Shown piece by piece: positions 35,901 to 48,500 of a stretch of 64,000 nt of DNA. The position numbers and the translations under genes were made by a program. Source of the stretch: JAFNGF01 sp964567045 (GTDB lineage Bacteria > Planctomycetota > Phycisphaerae > Sedimentisphaerales > Anaerobacaceae); contig CAZMLE010000009.1 in NCBI GenBank assembly GCA_964567045.1, positions 17,065 through 81,064 on the forward strand. Reading direction: 5' to 3'. The notes under the pieces were generated by a model. It was not told the origin of the DNA and did not search any database. It saw only the letters and a program-made list of their open reading frames with translations. How positions within the stretch are numbered: position 1 is the stretch's first letter; each line of letters opens with the position of its first letter.

Positions 35901-36516
35901 TCAAGGCCGCACCGATGCGCAGACAATGACCGCGCCAAAGGCGACTGTGCTGAGCGGCGAGACAGCCAGCTTTACTATTCAAGACATTGGCTGGTATACT
36001 ATGCCTGTTAGTGTTTTCCGCACTCTGATTCCTTCCTGGCCTACTGGACAGGTAGACGAGATAGAACCGCCTGAACCGCAGATGTTCACGACCGGCACAT
36101 ATCTTACCATTACTCCCATTATTATGCCGGATAAGAAAAACGTTTTGCTGAATATACAAGCCATGTTAAGTGAGCTGCTCCGGATGCGGACAATAACCTC
36201 TCCCGGCGTCACCGATGAGGGCGAGCTTTACGAACTCCCGTATACCATGCCTGAAACAGAGACTTCAAATATAATGACACGTGTGAGTGTGCCGGATGGC
36301 GGGACATTGCTTTTGGGCGGTCAGAAGATAAGCGCAGAAATTGAAAAAGAGGTCGGGGTGCCCATATTGAGTAAGATACCTGTCATTGGCGCAGCGTTTG
36401 GCAACCGCAGCAAGGTTAGAGACAGCAGGATATTACTAATACTGGTTAAGCCGACCGTAATTCTCCAGGAAGAGCGGGAGAAAGAGGCAATTGCAGCTAT
36501 GGAAAGCGGGTCTTAG
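32980..36516 (+). CDS. Secretin (GspD/PilQ-like outer-membrane channel) with coiled-coil N-terminus and Gly/Met/Tyr tract
   Basis: 1178 residues. The TTG start is chosen because a perfect AGGAGG lies six bases upstream and a signal segment ('PLSIILLLFVLLVAVPSEVV') follows. Order: charged helical/TPR-like region (about 40-500, with 'AKSYQKQQKYEAALGQLETL'), STN/N1-like periplasmic domain (about 557-668), a low-complexity GGMGGYGG tract (682-816), an N3-like segment ending 'VHNEIEKLLKELRVALGYQV', then the secretin pore (about 870-1166) with 'VSVPDGGTLLLGGQ' and 'PILSKIPVIGAAFGNRSK'. It forms outer-membrane multimers in type II/IV systems; no ATPase, platform or pilin gene is adjacent. Residues near 277-286 (PVPSRVEGAT) derive from an interspersed repeat. 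The giant gene starts 12 bp after its stop, so the two are surely one transcript. Confidence 0.88.
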   Translation: MSKPSFLIESLGIKPLSIILLLFVLLVAVPSEVVPSQPQEVGEDQMMRQVVQYLIQVGTDQFQRGYYPQAEKTLLMAQGYQEYLTVAERSRLNEFLEKTHKAALERELVLKHKQTAADLIAKGELIAVKAHLERIKDSQFLTETERKEVAGQLQQIDRQIGGGKPPPKRPEESEPLVAPAPQKVAEEPNKAREQVDGRTKQIAELYYRSLNYYRTGQLEKAREGFIEVINSGLIPPLMAKTLQGDIARIDGILGPRQVEIKPLSLEEEKPQQKLPEPVPSRVEGATSVPVIEPTAQQKTQPEPEPQVTAQPEKPALEIFAAPEVTSQVTEQGSYIEQINRRRSIIRSHTQAVVSDAVDKAQRYMSQGQFDKAKEVVGGAQAVVDNSQLQLGDELFKSYSNELNQLDRKISQATQEKARQLDEQKRSEATEAQRLFREQMEAEKQKRIVSLMESAKSYQKQQKYEAALGQLETLLALDPQNDDALVLKDTLEDMVYFRKQWELRKESDKQRADILLKTGESAIPFAQDLVYPKNWREIVEKPTRQPDKPIGLDPADVAVYEQLEQVVDLSRLSPTTPLSEAIDTIKNVVAPPLKVVVLWRDLLDNAEIEPTTAINMDGIPAVRLGTALENLLKAVAGGFAELGYVVDRGVITIATVASLPSKMETRVYDITDLVGEPANFRQMGGMGMMGMGGMGGMGMGGMGGYGMGGMGGMGGMGGMGGYGGGYGGTSGYGGTSGYGGTSGYGGGTSGYGGGGYGGMGGMGGYGGMGGGYGGMGGYGGGMGGYGGGMGGYGGGMGGYGGGMGGMGGYGMGGMGMQDTSIYRAQDLVTLIENTIQPDTWYDTSDTGEGSITTYPSGQQPKKLAVYQTREVHNEIEKLLKELRVALGYQVSIEARFLVVSENFLEDIGLDVDFSYNLGGKWGLVTVAQSSASGAASEATKISGTLGGGEYAAASVTGGYGSILDDLQVSFILRMTQGRTDAQTMTAPKATVLSGETASFTIQDIGWYTMPVSVFRTLIPSWPTGQVDEIEPPEPQMFTTGTYLTITPIIMPDKKNVLLNIQAMLSELLRMRTITSPGVTDEGELYELPYTMPETETSNIMTRVSVPDGGTLLLGGQKISAEIEKEVGVPILSKIPVIGAAFGNRSKVRDSRILLILVKPTVILQEEREKEAIAAMESGS
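33808..33835. repeat. Repeat word in the secretin gene
   Basis: CCTGTCCCGAGCCGGGTCGA followed by GGGAGC is an inverted-pair word of the same family as 36575-36601 and 24707-24726. It is in frame (PVPSRVEGA). Confidence 0.5.
35023..35427 (+). repeat. Gly/Met/Tyr low-complexity tract in the secretin
   Basis: About 135 codons of GGCATGGG, GGCTATGGC and GGCACGAGTGGC units: first a GMGG part, then four YGGTSG units, then YGGGMGG units. It lies between the N1-like domain and the pore domain. The unit-by-unit similarity at DNA level suggests growth by slippage. Confidence 0.9.
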
Positions 36517-36528
36517 AAGGAGCAGCCG

Positions 36529-39500
36529 TTGAAATTGACAATTGACAATTGTGAATTGACAATTCTTCGGACGCGACCCCTCGGTTTCGCTCAGGGCAGG
36601 CCCGGCACCTTGTACTTGCTGACTGGCCTTTTAGTCTTCGCATGGGCACAAGCTGCTCTCGGCAGCGACGCGCGGCAACGGCCGGCAGGTGGCGATACGG
36701 CAGTTGTCGCGGCAGCCGATTTCTCAAAAGTCCCACTTTCAAACTGGCTTTACGCCCCGGCCATCACTCGTGGGCGGGGCGAAGTGGTCGTGCGTTTTGT
36801 TGACAAGGACCTCCAGCCGCCATCCAGTCCAGAGGCGATAGGTCCGCGGACGACACGGGCAATGCGAAGCGCCGTGTCGGATTCTATCGTACGCGGGGCA
36901 ACGGTGCGCAAGGAGTATGACCGTGTGGTTTCCGGTCTTGCTCTGGTAAAGCTGCCTGCGGGCACGTCCGTTTACGATGCTGTTACTCGGTTCAACCAGT
37001 CGGCAAATATCCTATACGCAGAGCCAAACTACAAGTACCGGTTCCTTCGCATTCCCAATGACCCGAATTTCCCTCAGCAATGGGCCCTGCACAACACCGG
37101 GCAGACCGGCGGACTGGTCGACGCCGACATTGACGGACCCGAAGCCTGGGATATTCAGACCGGCAGCAAAAAGGTTCTTGTAGCCGTAGCAGATTCGGGC
37201 ATCGACTACAAGCATCCTGACCTTGGGCCTAACCTGTGGATGAACACTAAGGAGCTGTTCGGCCTACCCAACGTCGACGACGACGGCAACGGCTATGCAG
37301 ATGATTTCTACGGCTATGATTTTGTGAACAATGACGGCGACCCCGCCGACGACGTCTTCCACGGTACATACTGTGCAGGCATCATAGGCGCGATGGGCAA
37401 CAATATGACCGGTATCGCGGGTGTCTGCTGGAACGCCAGCATTGTAGCCTTGAAGGTTGGTGACGCCAACGGCGTCAGTTTGGACGCGGCCATTGCAGCC
37501 ATCGAATATGCTACCACAATTGGCGCCAAGGTTATAAACGTATCGTGGGGAGGGTATCAGTACAGCCAGGCGCTCAAAGACGCCATCGATGCCGCAGGAG
37601 AAGCTGGCGTATTGTTCGCAGCGGCAGCAGGAAACGACTCCAGCGATAACGACCAGAATCCTTTCTATCCAGCCAGTTACGAGTGCGACAACATCATCTC
37701 GGTAATGGCGACAGACCAGGATGACCAGATTGCGTGGTTCTCCAATTACGGCGCTGCGTCGGTTGATATAGCTGAGCCTGGGGCGGAAGTTATAAGTACC
37801 ACGCCGACCTCACGGACGCGGACAATGTCCCGTTTGGGTTTGTCTGCCAATTACGACGTCACCAATGGGACGTCGATGGCTGCCCCGCATGTCTCGGGGG
37901 CTGCGGCACTAGTTTGGTCGCAATATCCATCGTTATCTTCTCAAGTCGTAAAGCAAATCCTCCTGCAGACTGCCGACCGGACGTTGCCCGGCCTTTGTCT
38001 ATCACGTGGACGTGTTAACGTTCACAAGGCACTGGAAATAATCCCCACGGGAAAGGCCGGCAGAGTCTTAAATACCAGGGACGATCCTAATAACCCCGCC
38101 AGTTATTACAAGACAATTCAGTCGGCTATAGACGCTGCCAACAATGGCGATGTGCTGATCGCCGAAACATTTCCTGATACTAATAGTATCTTCGTTGAAA
38201 ACATTGACTTCGCTGGCCTCGCAATAACCCTTCGCAGCGGCAATGTCAAGAACCCAAGCGACCCGACGATATATCCCGAAAGCACATTTATATTGGGCTA
38301 CTCACGGAACGCTTCTGCGGTGACGTTCGCCAGCAATGAAGGCGCGGGTTCCGTGCTGAAAGGGATAACTCTCAGTCTGGGTAACGCCGATTACGGTGGG
38401 GGCATCAGGTGTGACGAGGCATCGCCAACAATCACCGACTGCATCATCGCCAACAACTTCGCGAAGTACTATGGCGGCGGAATCGATTGCTATCGCGCTT
38501 CGCCGAAAATCACGAATTGTGTCATCGCCGGCAACAGAGCCTTTGGAAAGTCCGGCACAGGCGGAGGTATTAACTGCGAAGAAGCTTCTGCCAACATTGC
38601 TAACTGTAATATTAGCGATAATTTCGCCAGTAATGTCGGCGGCGGCATAGCCTGTTATCATGCGTCCCCGACGATATTTAACTGCTTTATAACCAACAAC
38701 TCTGCCGTCTACGAGAGCGGCGGAATTGACTGCGAGGCATCATCGCCTGTCATCACGAACTGTACCATTGTCGTCGACCAGGGCAATCCCTCAAAAGATG
38801 GCGGCATCTTTGCTTATCAAGGGTCCTCTCCGGCAATCAAGAACTGCATCTTGTGGGGCAATGGGGACGACCTGTACAACTGCTGGGCTACTTACTCCGC
38901 CATCGACGATAGTGACGAAGGCATCGGCAACATTCATTCAGGCCCGTTATTTGTCACCGGACCGCGCGGCAGCTACTATCTAAGCCAGACCTCTGCCGGT
39001 CAGCTCAATAACAGTCCCTGCGTGAACGCCGGCGACCCCAACACGAGTCCTCTTCTGCGCTTGCAGATGCTCAAGTATACCACCAGGACCGATGGCGTAG
39101 CTGATGCGAATGCCGTTGACATGGGAGCTCACTATTTGACCGCGAAGGCTTTGCTCTTCCCGTTAATGGTTTACGTCGTCGATGCGAACGGTGTATCTGT
39201 TCAGCCGGCCCTTGCCAAGGGCTATGTTGATCCCAACAGCGGCAGCTACAGGCAGTACGAGGTAGTGCGGCTGAGAGCATATCCGAATCCAGGCTATCGA
39301 GTCAAAGCCTGGACAGGAACCGACAATGATTCATCCAAAGAGTCTAACAACACCGTTACTATACTTGCCGATACTGAAATTACCATTCAGTTTGAAGAGA
39401 TTCCTTTATACCAGTTGCGAACCAGTGTTGTTGGCGAAAACGGAACAATCTCTCCATATCATAGAAGAGGGCAGGCTTATCCTGAAGGCACGGTAGTAGC

Positions 39501-42500
39501 TCTTACTGGCGCGCCTGACCAGACATACATTGTCGACAAATGGAGCGGAACTGACAATGACAGGTCCTGGGCTACGACGAATACGGTGACAATGGATTCC
39601 GATAAAGAGGTCACAGTCGAGTTCCGACAGCCCAGGAGTCTGCACGTGCCCGGACAATATCGCGCGATCAGCAGCGCAATGGCTGCGGCCTACACCCATG
39701 GTGACAAGGTCATTGTGGCGGCTGGTGCTTATCTTGAGTCTTCTCTTGACTTCGCTGGCAAGGCAATCACCATCGCCAGTGAGCATCCGGATGATCCTCG
39801 CTGTGTTGCCGCTACGGTTATTGACTGTCAGCGGCGGGGGCGAGCCTTCATCCTCCAGAAAGGTGAGGGGCCGGACGCGGTAATTGATGGCTTCACCATT
39901 GTAAATGGTTCAGCGGTTTTCGACCCCAACACGCCGCCCGATACTGGGGGCACCGGTTCCGATGGTGAGGATGGCCTGGGCGGAGCAATCGCCTGCTTCA
40001 ATGGAAGCAGCCCTACCATTTCCAATTTAGTTATCAGGAACTGCATTGCGCGTGGCCGTGACGGCGAAGATGGTAGTTTTATCTGGGACCCTCCGTCTGC
40101 CCCGCCGGCCGCGCCTGCTGCTCTGGATCCGCTGGACCCGCTGCCGGATCCGCCGGATATCGATCCGAACGACCCGAATACATACGACCCGAATAACGTG
40201 GTTACCCCTGGCGATCCGAATTCGCCTATAGATGGTATGAATGGTCAGGCCGGCCAGGACGGTCAGCCCGGCCAGGCTGGTATGGACGGCGCAAATGGTC
40301 AGCCTGGGTATGCCGGCGGCAAGGGTGCTAACGGCTACGGCGGCGCCTTGTATTTTGATGCCAACAGTGCTCCGACTATTTTGCACTGTACGATTATTAA
40401 TTGCCAGGCTTTTGGCGCAAATGGCGGCTTCGGTGGGCAAGGTCAGAACGGTCAGGACGGCCAGGACGGTCAAGACGGCCAGCCCGGGCAGGATGGCCAG
40501 GCCGGCCAGGATGGTTTCAATGACGGAGCAGATGGGGCAGGCGGTGCCGGTGGCGCCGGTGGTGTCGGTGGAAACGGTGGAAAAGGCGGCGATGGCGGGA
40601 GAGGCGGCGACGGCGGCGACGGCGGCGAGGCCTTGGGCGGCGCTATCTACTTCGGGCCTAATTGCCGGCCCACAATAAAATACTGCACGATTACCAACTG
40701 CATTACCAGGCAGGGGATGGGTAGTGCAGCAGGCACTGGTGGTAACGGCGGCAACGCCGCCAATGCCGGCGCCGGCGCCGACGGCGGCGGGGGCGGTGAC
40801 CCCGATGGCGCAGACGGCCAAGCCGGCACAGATGGCAGCGGCGGAAATGGCGGCACAGGCGGCGACGGCGGCAATATGAGCCGCAACGGGCAGCGCGCCT
40901 GGGCAGGTGCTATATTCTATGGCGAAAACTGCCAGGTCAAGGTGTCCGACACCGTTATCAGTTACAACTCCAATACCACCTTGGTTCCGTCATACGCCTT
41001 CTCTGCTGGTAATGGCGGCAACGGCGGCAACGGCGGTGATACGGGCGGCAATGGCGGCGACGGCGGCGCGGGTGGCTGGGGTCAGCCTGTTGGTGCCGGC
41101 GGCACCGGCGGCACCGGCGGCCAGGATGGAGGCAACGGCGCCGACGGCGGGCCAGGATTGTCAGATTTCAGCTTCACCAGCAGTTTTGCAGGCGGTAATT
41201 ACTACGACGTCAACTGCACCGTTGAGCTTACCAACTGCAGAATTAACTACAACTTGTCCGAGTTTGATGACGGCGGCGGCGAAGATTACAAGGATGACTG
41301 TACAGTGTCACTGGCTCGCTGTGAATATATCGGCAACAGTGGCGGATACAACGGCGGTGCTATGTGCTTTGACCGGTCGTGCTCGGCAAAGATTGATGAC
41401 TGCAATTTTAGCAATAATACAGCCGTGCACGATGGTGGTGGATTGTACTATTGGTACGATTGTTCATTGGATATCAGCAACAGTAGATTCACGGGCAACC
41501 TGGCGGTGCAGGATCTGGGCGCCGGCGGCGCAATATACATTGAGGAAGGTGCCACCGCAAAGGTCAAGAGCAGTAAATTCGTGAAAAACCGAGCCATATT
41601 CGGCGGTGGTCTGTACTGGTATGGCCAGGGCTCTGACATAGCGATTCTCGACAGCGTCATCAATGAGAATACTGCCGAACACGGCGGAGGTTTGTATTGG
41701 AGCGGCGGCGCACCTACGATCAGTGGCTGCGGTATCAGGGCTAACAAAGCCACCGGTGAAACAGTCTGGGTTGGCCAGGTCGCTGATTATGCAGACTTCT
41801 ACGGCGGCGGAGGGGGAATGTTCTGCTGGTCGTCAGGAGCCGTCATCACCAATTGCTTCATAACCGACAATTCGGCCTCCGGCTCAGGCGGCGGCGTGTA
41901 TTTCGGCGGAGACCCCTGCTCGCCCATACTTAAGAACTGTTTGGTCAAAGGTAACTCCGCTGTGCTGGATGGCGGCGGCATCGTCTCTTACTGGTCCGTA
42001 GCACCGACAATCTCGAACTGCACGATCGTCGACAACCGGGCCTACGGTTCTGCCAGCACCCAAAATGGAAGGGGCGGAGGACTATCCTGCTCATACGAAA
42101 GTCATACCGCACTTGTTAATAGTATCCTCTGGGGCAACACCGCAACTATCGGCAACCAGATTGCAATTGGTAGCGTCAACGATCCTGTGTATCTACAGAG
42201 ACCTGCTTGGCTAACAGTGTCATATTGTGATATCCAGGGCGGGGGCAATCCACAAGCGATCTATGTTGAGCCGGGCCGCATCCTGAGCTGGCTCGCCGGC
42301 AATATCGATGCTGATCCCATCTTTACCGGGCCTTATTACCTTAGTCAAACTGCAGCAGGCCAAGGTGCAAACAGCCCGTGTGTCGATGCGGGAAGCGATT
42401 TGGCGGTCAAACTTGGCCTCGATAAATTTACCACCAGGACCGATGGAGCGGGCGACCAGGGCATAGCCGACATGGGCCTGCATTATCCTGCGGCTGGCAG

Positions 42501-45500
42501 GTACAAGTTAACCGTCAATGTCGTTGGCAAAGAGCACGGCAGCGTTGATCCCAATGGCGGACTTTTTGGAAAGTTTGCTGCCGTGACGCTCACGGCAACG
42601 GTGGATCCGGGCTATCGCGCCAGATGGTTAGGCACAGATGATGACACATCCAGCGCTCTTAGCAATACAGTCACCATGTATTCGGACACAACTGTAACCG
42701 TCATAATCGAGAAACCCAAGACCATCAATGTACCTGGCGACTACCCGCAAATTCAGCAAGCTGTTGATGCCGCAGGCAACGGAGATGTGGTTGTTGTCAA
42801 TAAAGGCCGGTACATGGGCGGCGACATCAGAATCCTGGGTAAGGCGATTACACTAACCGGTACCAATCCCGATGACCCATCTGTCGTGGCCCAAACGATC
42901 ATTGACTGCAACGGTTACATTACGCGCGGCGTTTATTTCTCGCGCGAATGTGGTCCGGATACCATTCTGACCGGCCTGACGATTGCCAATTGCACGCGGG
43001 TTACGCTGACCATGCCAACTCCGTCTGCTGCGGGCGCTGATGGTCCTGATGGTCTGGATATCCTGGGCGGCGGAATCTTCATCGATTCTGGCGCCAGTCC
43101 GACCATCCTTAATTGCGTGATTAGCAACTGCCAGATCACCGCGGGTGCCGCCGCCGCCGGAGCAGGTGGCGGCGACAATGCGAATGACCCGAGGGTCGAC
43201 ATATTGAGGGCACATTACGGTCGCGGCGAGACCCGCAACGGTGGTTACGGAGGTAACGGCGGCAACGCCTTCGGCGGCGGTATTTACTGTGGGCCATACA
43301 GCAGTCCAACTATTCGCAATTGTAGAATCACGGATTCTACAGTGACGGGTGCCAATGCAGGCGCCGGCGGCGCGGGATTCAGTTCTGATACTAATGCCAG
43401 CGATCCTAATGGCGGCGATGGTGGTCACGCTGGGTTCGGAGGCGGTGCGTACGGCGGCGGAATCTATTTGGCCTACGGTAGTACGCCCAAGATCAGCGAT
43501 TGTGTGATAACGAACTGCACGGCTGTCGCCGGAAACGGTGGCGACGGCGGCAACGGCGGCAGTGCTGTCGCGACTGACAACGCCGCGTATGGCGGCTGGG
43601 GCGGCTACGGCGGCGACGGCGGTAGGGCGGGCGGCGCCGGCATATACTTTGCCGGCAGGGTCAGGGCTACTATTTCCAATTGCCAGGTCATCAACTGTTC
43701 AGCCACCGCTGGAAACGCGGGCGATGGCGGCGACTTTGGAAGTGCCAGCAGCCTGGCCGGCAGCGCCGGTTTCGGCGGCGGTTTCTTCGGCGACTACTGG
43801 CTAAATAGTGCCTACGGCGGCGGCGTATATTGCGGTGCCGGCAGTCAAATCACCTTCGAGAAATGCACATTTGGCGGTAACAGTATTACCGGCGGTATGA
43901 GCGGCGTCGGCGGAGCTCCGGCCTCCGGAACTGGACCCGATCCGCAAGTCAGCTATTTGATTCCCACCTACGGAGCGGGCGTATTCGCAGATAGTCAGTC
44001 GCAGCCGGTGTTTACGGGCTGCGATATAACCGGCAACTTCGCTGTGGATGTCAACGACCCGAACGACCCGAATCTACCGACGTATCGGCTAAGTCCCTAT
44101 ATTAGCTACGGCGGCGGCATCTGTTACATAGGCGCTGACGCGGCGAAAGTCAAGGTCTGCAACTTTAGCGGCAATAATGCAACGCTCGGCGGCGGCATGT
44201 ACTGGAGCCAGACCAACTCTACTGTGGCTGACTCGAATTTCACCGGTAACGTGGCTTTTAAGGGCGGCGGAATATATTGCAGCGACAGTGTAGCTTCTAC
44301 GATCAGCGGAAGTATATTCACGAACAATCAAGCCACCAACCCCGGCGGTGAAGGCGGCGCTATATATTGTACTTCTACGCCAGCAGTGATTGCCGATTGT
44401 CAAATAACGTCTAATCAGGCAAGCGTCTCCGGCGGCGGCGTGTATTCGTCCGGCGGCGCGCCGGAAGCGACAACACTCAGAAACTGTCTGATAGCCAACA
44501 ATTCAGCCCGCAGAGACGGCGGAGGTATCTCCTGCAATTGGAATAATGAGTTGCTTATATCCAACTGTACCGTCCATAGAAATAGCGCCAGAGATGTCAG
44601 CGCCCCTGGTTACGGTGGATACGGCGGGGGACTGTACTGCTCCTACGAAAGCTACGCAAGCGTCATCAATAGCATCTTCTGGGAGAATAGCGGCGCCCGA
44701 GGCTCACAGATTTCGGTTGGCACCGGATTCGCAGCCGACCCGAGGCCCGCAACCGTAGCCGTGGGATACTGCGATATTGAGGGCTCGCGGGGCCCCGGCG
44801 GAGCCCAGCAGGTAAATCCTGCCGCTGTTTTTGTCGATGCAGGCTGTACGCTCAACTGGGACTTCAACACTAATATAGATCAGAATCCGCTGTTTGTAGC
44901 CAGAGGAGCCAACGCCCACTATCTCAGCCAGATTGCGGCCCGCCAGACGAGGAACAGCCTATGCGTGGATGCCGGCAGCGCCGATGCCAATAGCGTTGGT
45001 CTGGCAGGTAGATATAGCACCAGAACAGACGGTGTTCCTGACGCCAACATTGTCGATATGGGTTATCATTATGGTTATGGTGCCGGCTACGCGGGCGCTC
45101 AATTTGAACTAATAGTTACAGTTATTGGCCCGGGCACGGTAACGGTCGAGCCCAACGCGATTGACCCGAACAATAGGCTGTACAACCCGAATAATAAGGT
45201 TTACACGTATAAGGCCGATGGAGGCACACTGTTTGTCTTGACCGCTGTGCCCGACATGGGCTTTCGCGTCAAGGCTTGGCGCGGCACCAATAATGATCCA
45301 TCGTGGAGCCGTAACACCAATACGGTAACGCTGGACCGCAACAGGACCGTTGTGGTTGACCTTGAGCCTGATGTAATGCGCAATATTCTGGTGCCGTCTG
45401 AGTATCGGACGATTGAAGCTGCTGTGGCCGCTGCCGGGCCTGGCGGCACAAATATCATCGTCAGTCAAGGCATTCACTATGTGACTAATCCCAACGGTAT

Positions 45501-48500
45501 TGATTTCCGGGGCAAGGTTATAACCCTGACGTCCACCGACCCGAATAACCCGGATGTTGTAGCCAAGACGATTATTGACTGCCAGGGCGGCAGATACAGC
45601 CCACGCCGAGCCTTTTACTTCCACAGCGGCGAAGACCCACGAAGTATCGTCACTGGATTCACGATTAGAAATGGCTATATGCGAGCTGCTTTGGGTGCGG
45701 CGGGGCGGTACGGCGTCCTCACTCCTATGCCGTACGAAAGGATCGGGCCCAACGACAACGACCCACCGCGCGCAGAACGTGGCGCCAATTCCACGGGCGA
45801 CGGCTATGGCGGTGCTATTCTTTGCGAGAATGGCAGTTCTCCAACCATAAAGACCTGCGTGATAACAAACTCTACCGTCACCGGCGCTCATGGTGGTGAC
45901 GGCGCTATGGGTCAGTGGACCTTCCCGGAAGCTCAGCAATGGCAATATCTACCGCCGGGTGAAACTAACATTCAACAGACCGGTGACGCCCAATGGGGTG
46001 GCCACGGCGGCGCTGGCTCAGGAAACGGCTATGGCGGCGCCATCGCCTGTCGTGGGGCAAGTAACCCGGTCATTATCAATTGCACTATCAAAGACAATGT
46101 GGCGATCGGTGGAGTCGGCGGATTTGGCGGAGATGGGGGCACCAACTATCAAACCGGTGGACTTGAGAGCTGGGGTGGCGACGGCGGAGACGCCTACGGC
46201 GACGGCATAGGCGCCGGGATTTACTGCGATGGGGCAAGCAGCCCGACAGTTACAAATTGCAGGTTTATCAATAACGTTGCCAGGTCCGCTGACCCCGGAA
46301 CCGGCGGTGGACGAGGTGATGGTGCCAACCGTGATCCCCGTGCCCAGGCTGGTTCTACCGGCTACGGTTTCCCGGGCGGCAATACATCTGGTGGTGCCGC
46401 CTATTATGCCACTAACACGGATCCGAACTTTACTGATTGCAGCTTTATTGATAACAAGGCGCACAACGTCTATCCGGCCTACGATGAGAACATTAACCAG
46501 GTAGAGGTGTCCATCGATACCAGAGGAGGAGCTCTATATGTTGAGCCCGCCAATAGGGTCACGCTGCAAGGCTGTGAGTTCAGCGGCAACATAGGTGGGG
46601 CCGTTTATGTTGAGTCTGACTCCACCGTTGACTTCAATGATTGTTTGTTCAAGGGCAACGAAGCAATCGACCGAACCTTCACCGATTACGCAGGCTATTT
46701 AATCATGTCGTTCATCGGTCCAGGTTTTGGTCCGGCTGCAGCGCCGCCGGAGTACGCGGGCGGTGCTATTTATCTCGGTCCTGATTGTCCTAACGTGAAT
46801 ATCCGTAATTGCCGGTTCCATGTCAACGCCGCGTGGACCGATGGCGGGGCGGTTCGTTCCGAGAGCAGTGCCAACTTCACAAATAGTGTGTTCGGCGGAA
46901 ATAAGGCCCACGACCACGGTGGTGCAATCGAAGTTTTCTACGATACCAATGACCCCAATACCCACAGGATACTTACGGTGGACCTCAAGGCGTGTAGCTT
47001 TGCCGGAAATCTGGCGTATGAAGGCTTCGATGGCTGGGGCGGCGGCGTCCACTTCCAGGACTTCAATGCCACCTTCACTGATTGCTACTTCGTTGGTAAC
47101 ATCGCCAAGAACGGTGGTGGCTTGTTCCTGGCGGGTGGAAACGTTACGTTCAAGGGAGGGATGATAAGCGACAATAAAGCGACTGGCGCCAGCCGTATTG
47201 ACACTGCTGTCGGCTTCGACTTGACCGGACGTTTCGGCGTGAGCCGGGGCATCGATATGAGTGCGGGCATCGATATTGGCGGCGGTATGGTCTGCGCCGA
47301 TACGCAGGCGACCATTGAGAATTGCACGCTCAGTAATAACGCCGCAGAGGGTGTCAACGGCTCGGGCGGCGCCATCAATTTCTACGGCGGGGATATCACA
47401 CACGTCGTGAAGAACTGCTTATTAACCGGCAACTCTGCCAAGACCTACGGCGGTGCGATTTCCTGCAATCTTTTTGCCAAGCCGGAGATACGCAACTGCA
47501 CGTTCAGCAATAACACGGCGGGCACATTAGGTGGGGCGATATTCTGTGATTGGAGCTCGGATGTCACCGTTACCGACTCCATACTCCAGGCCGGCAGCAA
47601 CCACGCAATAGCCGAAATGGATTTCGGCGGCGCAGTAGCAAAGTATTGCTTGTTCCATAATAACTTCGATGGTGATTATGGCCTTTATGATACGGTTACT
47701 GGCGGGACGACTACGCTCACTTATAGTCAGCTTGATGCCAAAAACAAAAGCGGCGACCCGCTGTTTGTGGCGGGGCCTTTGGGTAGCTTCTATCTCAGCC
47801 AGACCCCAGCGGGTCAGGGGGCTAGTAGCCCGGCGGTAAACGCCGGCAGCGGCTTTGCATTCACGCTCGGCATGAACACCTTGACCACTCGCACCGACAG
47901 CCTCAAAGACACCGGCATTGTTGACATCGGATACCACTTCCTCGACCACACAAGTATTCCGCAGTTTAAGTTGACTGCTGCTGTCGTTGGTGGGCATGGC
48001 CAAGTTGACCCCACCAGCGGCACTTACTATGCCGGCACACTGGTAGGCTTGACCGCCATTCCCGACAAAGGCTATCGCGTTGCCGGTTGGTCTGGAACCG
48101 CCAACGATGCCTCAAGAGCCAAAACCAATATCGTAGTGATGCTGTGGGATAACGACGTCACGGTCCAGTTTAATCAGCCCAGGACTATTGTCGTCAGCAG
48201 TGACCCCAATTACACCACGATTCAGCGGGCTATAGATGAGGCGGTGGATGGTGACATAGTGATTGTCAAGAGTGGCACATATCAGCCGCCGTATCCGTTC
48301 AACAATATTCAAATTCTTGATAAGGGTATTACCCTTACCAGTACCAATCCCGACGACGCCAATGTTGTTGCAGCTACGGTTCTGGAAGGCTACCGCTTGT
48401 ATGTTGCTACCGTCGGGTCCGAGGCAATTATCGATGGCATCACCTTCACTAATGGCTACACAATCCCTGACACCATAGTAAGTGGCGGACTTGACGTCTT

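Noticed and set aside
40027..40821. Long minus-strand frames opposite the giant gene (also 43428, 45945, 51595-52776)
   Set aside because: Antisense of Gly-rich beta-helix codons; low-complexity products, no recognisable domain.
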